This document shows positions 56,262-64,000 of a DNA stretch of 64,000 nt, in pieces. The notes under the pieces are model-generated. The model saw only the letters and a list, made by a program, of their open reading frames with translations. It was not told the origin of the DNA and made no database searches. The stretch spans positions 1 to 64,000 of the forward strand of contig CAZHLD010000004.1 of the NCBI GenBank assembly GCA_964533185.1, in the 5' to 3' direction. A program made the translations under genes and the position numbers. The first letter of the stretch is position 1, and each line of letters starts with the position of its first letter. This DNA is from CAZHLD01 sp964533185. Lineage in GTDB: Bacteria > Acidobacteriota > Terriglobia > Acidiferrales > UBA7541.

Positions 56262-57146
56262 TTACAATTTCAAACTCTTCAAATACCCCCGAAACGCCTC
56301 CCCCAGCTCCGCATTCTGCAACGCGATCTCAACCGTCGCCTTCAGAAACCCCAGCTTGTCGCCGGCGTCATACGAAATCCCTTCATAGATGTACGCCCAC
56401 AAACCCTTCTCCTGCGCCAGCAATCGCAGCGCATCGGTCAACTGGATCTCGCCGCCCGTTCCGGGCTTCGTTCGCTCGAGACAATCAAAAATCTCCGGCG
56501 GCAGCACGTACCGCCCCGTAATCCCCAAGTTCGACGGCGCCTCCGCCGGCTGCGGCTTCTCCACCAGCGTCCGCACGCGCAGCAGACGTTCTCCCCACGG
56601 CCCTTGCGGCGCTCGCTCTCCGCCCACGATTCCGTAGAGCTGCGTCTTCTCCCGCGGCACCTCTTCTACCGCAATGGCGCCCACGCCTGTCGCCTCGTAC
56701 ACATCCATTAACTGCCTCGTCGCTGGCCGCGGCCCGGGGATAATCACGTCGCCCAGCAGCACGGCAAACGGCTCGTCGCCCACCAGGTCCTTCGCAATCA
56801 GCACCGCATGCCCCAGCCCCAGCGGCTCTTTCTGACGCGTGTAGCTGATCTGAACCATGTCCGCGAGCTCGCGCACCATGTTTGCGCGCTCCGGCTTGCC
56901 TTTCTCCATCAGGAACTGCTCCAGCTCCGGCGCTGCATCGAAGTGGTCTTCGATCGCCTTCTTGTTCCGGCCCGTGATGATGATGATGCTCTCGATCCCC
57001 GACGCCACGCACTCCTCGACCACATACTGCACCAGCGGCTTGTCCACCACCGGCAGCATCTCTTTCGGCTGCGCCTTGGTGGCCGGCAGGAACCGCGTCC
57101 CCAGCCCCGCCGCCGGCAACACCGCTTTCCGGACTCTCTTCGTCAT
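56262..57146 (-). CDS. galU: UTP-glucose-1-phosphate uridylyltransferase
   Basis: The 294-residue nucleotidyltransferase has VLPAAGLGTRFLPATKAQPK, EMLPVVDKPLVQYVVEE, LLGDVIIPGPR and VEKPQPAEAPS with ITGRYVLPPEIF. It makes UDP-glucose for glycans and trehalose. Length and motifs match GalU of other bacteria. It converges with fmdB (57-nt gap) and is upstream of the eIF2B-like gene on the same strand, with a small CCCCGA-ACCTG-TCGGGG hairpin between them. Confidence 0.94.
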   Translation of the reverse strand: MTKRVRKAVLPAAGLGTRFLPATKAQPKEMLPVVDKPLVQYVVEECVASGIESIIIITGRNKKAIEDHFDAAPELEQFLMEKGKPERANMVRELADMVQISYTRQKEPLGLGHAVLIAKDLVGDEPFAVLLGDVIIPGPRPATRQLMDVYEATGVGAIAVEEVPREKTQLYGIVGGERAPQGPWGERLLRVRTLVEKPQPAEAPSNLGITGRYVLPPEIFDCLERTKPGTGGEIQLTDALRLLAQEKGLWAYIYEGISYDAGDKLGFLKATVEIALQNAELGEAFRGYLKSLKL

Positions 57147-57251
57147 TTGCCCTTCTCTTCCCTCTGTCTCTGTGTCGGCGCTTGCCCCGAACCTGTCGGG
57201 GTGGCTATTCTCGGTTTGGCCTTCGCAAAATACGCGGCCCCCGCGCCCCTG

Positions 57252-58169
57252 TCAATTCACGAGCTCCTTCAACCGCGGCGAAACGCGGACGGACGCCAGC
57301 TCGCGTCGAAGTTGATTGTATTTCAGCCAGCCCTTTTCTGTAAGCACACGCATACCCGTTTCGTATCCAACGAAATCGAAATAGTAGTTGCAGACGACGA
57401 CATTCCTCGGCGGCCGTGTCCATACCTCCCTTGCTGGCCTTGCCCTTTCTCTGTAGTCGGACAGAATAGCCAGCTCCCGCGGCAGGAATTTCGTCGTGTC
57501 GGCCAGGATCCAGACTGGATTCTCGAAGAACCGTGCGCTATCGACGAGTGCCTGGGTGCCGACCTTATTCAGGAAATGGATCCAATTATCATGTGCTCTG
57601 ACGCTGTCGGCCCCGATCACAAGCACGTTAGCTGCGCAAAGATCGCGAGTCAATGCGGCGTCCGTTGTGAAATGAACTACTAGCCCCATCCGGGCTATTT
57701 CCCGGGCAGTCCGGCGGCCTTCTACGGCAGGACGCCCTTCCGAACACAAGACTATGCCCACCTTTTTTCTTGATTGACAGATGGCTCGTAGAACGGTCGA
57801 ACTATAGGAGTAGGTCGCGAGGGTCCATTGTCCCTTGCGGCGAAGCGCTTTGGAAAAGTGCTGGGCAATTCGCATCGGGGCTGTTTCGAGTACCTTGCGG
57901 AAAAGCGAAAGCGATTCTGCAAGTGCTTCTATAGAGGCTTGCACGTCAACCGACAAAGCTACCTCGTTGGCCAGGCGGATCAGTGGCGCCATGGAGGGCT
58001 GTGCATTTAGAAGCGCCCGCGCCACCTCCATCAGCTCCGTCTCTCTTGCCGTAGGCTTGCGCCGCAACCACACATTCAAGGCCCTTACCGCCCGCAGCGC
58101 CAGCTCCGCCGCGCCCGACGTCCGGTCTCGCCCAATCGCTTCCAACTCGCGCTTTAGCTTGCTGTCCAC
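57252..58169 (-). CDS. eIF2B/MtnA-like protein
   Basis: The 305-residue product resembles the alpha/beta/delta eIF2B and methylthioribose-1-phosphate isomerase superfamily: a helical N-terminal half, then VGIVLCSEGRPAVEGRRTA, ANVLVIGADSV and NKVGTQALVDSARFFENPVW. True MtnA active-site Cys and Asp are not evident. Bacterial homologues outside methionine salvage are usually sugar-phosphate or ribose-1-phosphate isomerases or of unknown function. Start at 58169 is the first ATG of the open frame. Confidence 0.7.
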   Translation of the reverse strand: MDSKLKRELEAIGRDRTSGAAELALRAVRALNVWLRRKPTARETELMEVARALLNAQPSMAPLIRLANEVALSVDVQASIEALAESLSLFRKVLETAPMRIAQHFSKALRRKGQWTLATYSYSSTVLRAICQSRKKVGIVLCSEGRPAVEGRRTAREIARMGLVVHFTTDAALTRDLCAANVLVIGADSVRAHDNWIHFLNKVGTQALVDSARFFENPVWILADTTKFLPRELAILSDYRERARPAREVWTRPPRNVVVCNYYFDFVGYETGMRVLTEKGWLKYNQLRRELASVRVSPRLKELVN

Positions 58170-58286
58170 GCGCGTATGCTAACATGGAGAATTGAACGAT
58201 AGGCTCATCGAATCCTTGACGATTGGATCTTGCATCCAGGCTTGACGCGTTACAATGATTCAATGATCCGATGATTCAATGACCCA

Positions 58287-59420
58287 ATGACCCGTATCCT
58301 CGGCATCGAATCTTCCTGCGACGAAACCGCCGCCGCGGTTGTCGCCGACGGCCGGCAAATCCTTTCCAACGTTGTCGCCTCTCAAATCAACTTGCACGCA
58401 AAGTACGGTGGAGTAGTTCCTGAGCTCGCCTCCCGCGAACATCTCCGCCAGATCGTTCCCGTCGTCCGCGAAGCCCTCGAGCAGGCCGGCCTCTCGCTGA
58501 ACGACCTCGACGCCGTCGCCGTGACGCGCGGTCCGGGACTCATCGGCTCGCTGCTTGTCGGCGTCACCTACGGCAAAGTCCTGGCCATGTCCATCGGCAA
58601 ACCGCTCATCCCCGTCAATCATCTCGAAGGCCACGTCCACGCCGTTCTGCTTGAAGCACATCTCGCCGCCCGCGAGCCGCAGCTTCCTGCCGTCTGCCTC
58701 ATCGTCTCCGGCGGCCACACGGTTCTCTACGACGTCCACGCCGCTGCGTCCGACGGCGGCCGCGTCACGCAATTCTCCTATCGCCGCATCGGCCAGACCC
58801 GCGACGACGCTGCCGGCGAAGCTTACGACAAAGTCGCCAAACTCCTCGCCCTCGGCTATCCCGGCGGCCCGGTCATCGACCAGCTCGCCACCGGGGCAGG
58901 GAAGGACGCTGTCGCTCTCGCTGGCGCCATCCGCTTCGGCAGCGTCAAGATGAAAGGCAATCCCTACGACTTCAGCTTCAGCGGCTTGAAGACGGCCGTT
59001 CTCTACTACGTCCGCGCGCATCCCGAGCTTGCCCCGGAGATCGAAGCCCGCGCTCAAGCCCTGCGCGAAGGCCATCGCAAAGTCGCCGAGCTTCTCCCGC
59101 TCTGCACGCCGCATACTCTGGCTTTGTTGGTGAGTTTTCAAAACGCCGTGGTGGATGAACTCGTCACCCGCACGCTCGCTGCCGCCGAAGAATCCTCTGC
59201 CCGCTCGATTCTTGTCTCCGGCGGCGTCGCCGCTAACACCCAACTTCGCCGCGCGTTCGAAGAGGCAGCAAGGAAGCGCGGCCTCGAGATTTTCTTCCCC
59301 AGCCGCGCTCTCTCCACTGACAACGCCGCCATGATCGCTGCGGCCGCCTACCCGCGCTTCCTTGCTGGCGAGCGCGCCTCGCTCGACCTCAACGCCGAAG
59401 CCTCTCTCCCCCTCGCCTAG
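58287..59420 (+). CDS. tsaD: tRNA N6-adenosine threonylcarbamoyltransferase TsaD
   Basis: This 377-residue ASKHA-fold protein has the family start TRILGIESSCDETAAAVV, the metal-ligand motif NHLEGHVHAVLLEAH, SGGHTVLYDV, GEAYDKVAKLLALGYPGG and the late SGGVAANTQLRR and DNAAMIAAAAY. It forms the t6A37 modification of ANN-decoding tRNAs with TsaB, C and E. The start is preceded by a tandem of ATGATTCAATG-like sequence (58254-58285). The opposite strand has a long frame here, which is a shadow. Confidence 0.95.
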   Translation: MTRILGIESSCDETAAAVVADGRQILSNVVASQINLHAKYGGVVPELASREHLRQIVPVVREALEQAGLSLNDLDAVAVTRGPGLIGSLLVGVTYGKVLAMSIGKPLIPVNHLEGHVHAVLLEAHLAAREPQLPAVCLIVSGGHTVLYDVHAAASDGGRVTQFSYRRIGQTRDDAAGEAYDKVAKLLALGYPGGPVIDQLATGAGKDAVALAGAIRFGSVKMKGNPYDFSFSGLKTAVLYYVRAHPELAPEIEARAQALREGHRKVAELLPLCTPHTLALLVSFQNAVVDELVTRTLAAAEESSARSILVSGGVAANTQLRRAFEEAARKRGLEIFFPSRALSTDNAAMIAAAAYPRFLAGERASLDLNAEASLPLA

Positions 59421-59434
59421 AAGCTTCTTGTAGG

Positions 59435-59451
59435 GCCGGCTCTGTGCCGGC
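59435..59451. repeat. GCCGGC hairpin between convergent genes
   Basis: GCCGGC-TCTGT-GCCGGC forms a 6-bp stem with a 5-nt loop in the 53-nt gap after tsaD and before the end of the DUF4440 gene. A close relative lies at 42848-42865. No T-tract follows, so it is either a REP-like repeat or a weak bidirectional terminator. Confidence 0.5.
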
Positions 59452-59473
59452 AATAGTTCTCCAACTTGCGCCT

Positions 59474-59974
59474 TTAGCTATCCATATTCCAAGTATCGAC
59501 TACCGCTTTCCATTTTCCGTCGGCCTGTTTTTTCCACACGACAAGGTATTTCCCCACCACAGTCGACGTCTTGCCCTTCTTGTCTTTCACGGACTGTGTA
59601 AATCGCCCCGTTTCGTACGCCAGGTCGCCGTGATGCGACAGAGTGATGTCGGTGGTCTCAATTGATGCCAGTTCCGCTGGATCCTTGTAAAACGCCTCCC
59701 AAGTTTTCCGCCGCTGCTCCGGCGTCGAAGCCCGCATCATGCTAGGTGGCAGAATGGTCGCTTCTGCCGCGTAGAATGACAGTGTCTTTTCCAAGTCCCT
59801 GGCCTTGATCGCCGCGCCCCATTCGGCTGCCGCCGTCCGAATGGCCTTTTCCTCCGCCGCCAGATCAACCGCTGGTGTGGCCGGCGCCGGTGCTTGATAT
59901 CCGCACCCTGCTGCCATTCCCAGCATGATTACAACCACAAGCGCAACCCCGAGTCTCATAACATTTTGCTTCAT
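59474..59974 (-). CDS. DUF4440/NTF2-like lipoprotein
   Basis: The 166-residue product starts at ATG 59974 with a lipoprotein signal (VALVVVIMLGMAAGC, lipobox Cys near residue 24) and a Pro/Ala linker. It then has the SnoaL/DUF4440 fold pattern EKAIRTAAAEWGAAIKARDL, FYAAEATILPP and LVVWKKQADGKWKAVVDTW. These lipid-anchored NTF2-like proteins are abundant in Acidobacteria. A ligand or enzyme role is not predictable. Confidence 0.8.
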   Translation of the reverse strand: MKQNVMRLGVALVVVIMLGMAAGCGYQAPAPATPAVDLAAEEKAIRTAAAEWGAAIKARDLEKTLSFYAAEATILPPSMMRASTPEQRRKTWEAFYKDPAELASIETTDITLSHHGDLAYETGRFTQSVKDKKGKTSTVVGKYLVVWKKQADGKWKAVVDTWNMDS

Positions 59975-60084
59975 GAGCGTCTTTCTCCTTTCGCCGCGCA
60001 CTTTGCCGCATCTTGCTTCTCCCTGTCAAGCTCCACTTCCTCCTGCTCCCTGTCTCCTGTCCCGTGATGTACAATTTCGCCCCC

Positions 60085-62163
60085 ATGCGCATTGCCGTAG
60101 ATACCGGCGGCACCTTCACCGACTGCGTCTTCGTCCGCGACGGCCGTTTGGAAATCCTCAAAGTCCCCTCCACACCGCGCAATCCCGCCGAAGCCATCGG
60201 CAACGCCCTCGAAAAGATTGGTGTAGGGGCGCAACATTTGTCCCGAGCGAAGTCGAGGGATGTTGCGCCCCTGCAGCACCTCGACCTCACCTGCGGCACT
60301 ACCGTTGGCACCAACGCGCTGCTCGAACGCCGCGGCGCCCGCGTCGCGCTGGTCACCACCACCGGCTTTGAAGACGTCCTCGAAATCGGCCGCCAGGCCC
60401 GCCCGCGTCTTTACGACTTCTTCGTCGACCGCCCCGTGCCTCTCGTCGCTCGCGAGCGCCGTTTCGGCCTGCGCGAGCGCATCGCCGCCGATGGGCGCCC
60501 GCTTTTGAAACCCTCCCTTGCCGAGCTCGCCCGCATCGTCCGCCTGGTCGAAAAATCAGCCGCGCAATCGGTTGCCGTCTGCCTGCTTTTTTCTTTCGCT
60601 AACCCCGCCCACGAACAGGCTCTCGCCCGCGCCCTGCGCCGCCGCGGCATTGCGTTCGTCTCCATCTCTCACGAAATCCTGCCCGAGTTCCGCGAATACG
60701 AGCGCACCGCCACCACTGTCGTCAACGCCTACCTCGCTCCGGTCATGACTCGCTACCTCGCCGAAATCGAGCGCGAGGCCGCGTCCTCCACCTCATCCTC
60801 GAAGTCCGCCCCGCGCCCGCAGGTCCGCATCATGCAGTCGAGCGGCGGCATCGTCTCTGCCGCCGTGGCCTCCCGCGAACCCGTGCGCACAATTCTCTCC
60901 GGTCCGGCCGGCGGCATTCTGGGCGCGCAATACGTCGCCGGGCTCGCCGGTTTTCCGCGCATCATCAGCTTCGACATGGGCGGCACTTCCACCGACGTCG
61001 CGCTCGTCGAAGGCGCCCTCCGCACCACCAACGAATCCCAGCTCGCCGACCTTCCCGTCGCCGTGCCCATGCTCGATATCCACACCGTCGGCGCCGGTGG
61101 CGGTTCGATCGCCCGCTTCGACCGCGCCGGCGCTCTGCGCGTCGGCCCCGAAAGCGCCGGCGCCGACCCTGGCCCCATCTGTTATGGCCGGGGCGAGCTG
61201 CCCACCGTCACCGACGCGCATCTCGTGCTCGGCCGCATCGCTCCGGAGGGTTTTCTCGGCGGCGAGTTTCTGCTCGACGAGCGCCGCGCCCTCGACTTCA
61301 TTCGCCGCGCCTCCGCGCCCATGCGCTCGCTTGAACGCTTCGCCCAGGGCATTCTCGACGTCGCGAGCGCTGTCATGGAAAAAGCTATCCGCGTCATTTC
61401 CATCGAGCGCGGCTACGACCCCCGCGACTACACCCTGGTCGCCTTCGGCGGCGCCGGCGGCCTGCACGCCTGCGACCTCGCCGCCGCTCTCGAAATGCCC
61501 CGCGTCCTCATCCCGCGTTTTCCCGGAGCTCTCTCCGCCCTCGGCATTCTCCGCGCCGACGTCGTCCGCGATTTCTCTCAGACCATCTGTTGGCCCGTGG
61601 ACTCTCTCCGCCGCGCCCGCGCGCGCCTCGCCCGCGTCTTCACCTCGCTCGAGCGCCGCGGCACCCACGAAGTGCGCGCCGAAGGTTTTTCTTCCTCGCA
61701 GATCCACGTCCAGCGCCTGCTCGATCTCCGCTACGTCGGCCAGGCCTTCGAACTCACCGTCCCCGCACCGCACCGCATGGTGCGGGGGCCTGCGTCCGGC
61801 GATTTTGTCGCCGCCTTTCACCGCGCCCACGACCGCCGCTACGGCTACTCCGACCCAAAGCGCCCCGTCGAAATCGTCACCGTCCGCACCCGCATCTCTG
61901 GCCGCACGCCCAAGCCCGCGCTGCCTCGCTCGCGTCCATCCGGCGCCAACGCTCGCGGGGCCATCATTGGTTCGCGCCGCGCCTTCTTCTCCGGTCGCGC
62001 CTTCGATACGCCTGTCTACGACCGCTCAAAACTCCGCGCCGGCAACCGCTTCCGCGGCCCCGCCATCATCATGGAGTACAGCGCCACCACCGTGTTGCCG
62101 CCCGGCTGGCTCGCCGGCGTCGACTCACACGAAAGCCTGGTTCTCTCTAGGAGAGGGAATTAG
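60085..62163 (+). CDS. hyuA: hydantoinase/oxoprolinase subunit A with in-frame repeat insertion
   Basis: The about 692-residue protein starts at ATG 60085 with the ATP-binding motif RIAVDTGGTFTDCVFVRDG (60067 is an alternative ATG). It continues with LTCGTTVGTNALLERRGAR, ISHEILPEFREYERTATTVV, FDMGGTSTDVALVEG, GAGGGSIARFD and AFGGAGGLHA. With subunit B it hydrolyses hydantoins, 5-oxoproline or similar lactams using ATP. A REP-like hairpin (60226-60271) sits in frame near residue 50 and adds about 16 residues (GVGAQHLSRAKSRDVA). It ends 2 nt before hyuB. Confidence 0.9.
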   Translation: MRIAVDTGGTFTDCVFVRDGRLEILKVPSTPRNPAEAIGNALEKIGVGAQHLSRAKSRDVAPLQHLDLTCGTTVGTNALLERRGARVALVTTTGFEDVLEIGRQARPRLYDFFVDRPVPLVARERRFGLRERIAADGRPLLKPSLAELARIVRLVEKSAAQSVAVCLLFSFANPAHEQALARALRRRGIAFVSISHEILPEFREYERTATTVVNAYLAPVMTRYLAEIEREAASSTSSSKSAPRPQVRIMQSSGGIVSAAVASREPVRTILSGPAGGILGAQYVAGLAGFPRIISFDMGGTSTDVALVEGALRTTNESQLADLPVAVPMLDIHTVGAGGGSIARFDRAGALRVGPESAGADPGPICYGRGELPTVTDAHLVLGRIAPEGFLGGEFLLDERRALDFIRRASAPMRSLERFAQGILDVASAVMEKAIRVISIERGYDPRDYTLVAFGGAGGLHACDLAAALEMPRVLIPRFPGALSALGILRADVVRDFSQTICWPVDSLRRARARLARVFTSLERRGTHEVRAEGFSSSQIHVQRLLDLRYVGQAFELTVPAPHRMVRGPASGDFVAAFHRAHDRRYGYSDPKRPVEIVTVRTRISGRTPKPALPRSRPSGANARGAIIGSRRAFFSGRAFDTPVYDRSKLRAGNRFRGPAIIMEYSATTVLPPGWLAGVDSHESLVLSRRGN
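60226..60271. repeat. REP-like palindrome inside hyuA
   Basis: GGGGCGCAACAT and ATGTTGCGCCCC form a perfect 12-bp stem around the core TTGTCCCGAGCGAAGTCGAG. The same core with different stems occurs at 55590-55629. The insertion keeps the hyuA frame open. Confidence 0.85.
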
Positions 62164-62165
62164 CC

Positions 62166-63770
<1,605 letters not shown>

Positions 63771-63860
63771 TTGGCTACTTCGAGCGTGCTTTGGTCTGTT
63801 CGCTTTTGACTTTCGGTGGGAACCTACAACTGATCAATGAGGACGGACAATGGACGACGG

Positions 63861-63888
63861 ATAACGGATAACGGATAACGGATAACGC
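63861..63888 (+). repeat. tandem heptamer GATAACG x4
   Basis: Four exact copies of GATAACG in a row lie in the gap after hyuB. No gene covers them. They may be length-variable between strains. Confidence 0.9.
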
Positions 63889-63908
63889 CAAACCCTAAAC
63901 CCTTTCCC

Positions 63909-64000
63909 CTACTCCATGCTCTCCATCGCCACCGGCATCTGCAGCTTCGCCTTGGCCAGCGATTTCACCAGCGCCCCTTCGATACTCGCCTCGCTCGTAT
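63909..64000 (-). CDS. C-terminus of an unidentified gene (cut by window edge)
   Basis: On the minus strand a frame enters from the right edge and ends with TAG at 63909-63911. It encodes about 29 residues (SEASIEGALVKSLAKAKLQM, then PVAMESME). The composition looks coding, but the fragment is too short to name. It converges with hyuB. Confidence 0.4.
   Translation of the reverse strand, partial: TSEASIEGALVKSLAKAKLQMPVAMESME

Noticed and set aside
58260..59453. 397-codon minus-strand frame opposite tsaD
   Set aside because: A shadow frame of similar composition to the others. TsaD is certain on the plus strand.

Overview
The window is high-GC bacterial DNA. Gene content and style suggest a soil or sediment Acidobacteriota-like organism: a fused hydrolase/membrane protein, DUF4440 lipoprotein, PilZ and RfaE2-Mfd-SurA-like-HD gene order, and many small GAGCGAAG-type palindromic repeats. 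This assignment is an inference. A 100-N gap at 55443-55542 shows that it comes from a scaffold.

Left part (1-7 kb): carbohydrate use. It holds the C-terminus of a GH39 xylosidase, a secreted glucoamylase-family protein, a sodium/solute symporter with a small companion gene, and a GH31 alpha-glucosidase. From 6.8 to 11.3 kb the DNA is wreckage: a serine-recombinase fragment joined to a broken PIN toxin gene, a broken regulator/antitoxin gene, a diverged direct repeat, a frameshifted hypothetical gene and an 83-bp tRNA-Asn-derived repeat.

11.4-23.8 kb is a tight eight-gene operon of the E. coli yge/ygf/ssnA/xdhD type: molybdenum hydroxylase, YgfK, SsnA, a PLP enzyme, YgeY, the knotted carbamoyltransferase YgeW, a threonine-synthase-like PLP enzyme and carbamate kinase. 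It is best read as anaerobic purine/ureide breakdown ending in ATP from carbamoyl phosphate. A second copy of the 83-bp tRNA-Asn repeat lies directly downstream, so the two copies bracket the operon. A second copy of the larger repeat and an IS3 remnant follow.

25.1-37.9 kb continues the theme. A 2-oxoacid:acceptor oxidoreductase pair is divergent from a YbaK-domain protein, a cyclic-2,3-diphosphoglycerate-synthetase-like GTPase, an ornithine-type carbamoyltransferase and a second carbamate kinase. Next comes a NuoE/NuoF/NuoG-like iron-sulfur flavoprotein module ending in an FMN-binding GltB2-type protein. The YgfK here lacks the NAD(P)H/FAD domain found in E. coli YgfK. The downstream redox module is a plausible, untested replacement for the missing pyridine-nucleotide link.

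38.2-42.3 kb looks like a small decayed integrative element: excisionase-like HTH, TOPRIM/DUF3987 helicase and hypotheticals, ending at the 3' part of a tRNA-Leu(CAA). From 42.3 kb to the right edge the DNA is ordinary chromosome: XRE regulator, thioesterase, geranylgeranyl-reductase-like protein, rfaE2, mfd, surA-like, HD phosphohydrolase, BlaI-like, dusB, PilZ, rsmI, fmdB, galU, eIF2B-like, tsaD, then hydantoinase/oxoprolinase A and B subunits. No rRNA, CRISPR array or intact tRNA was seen.
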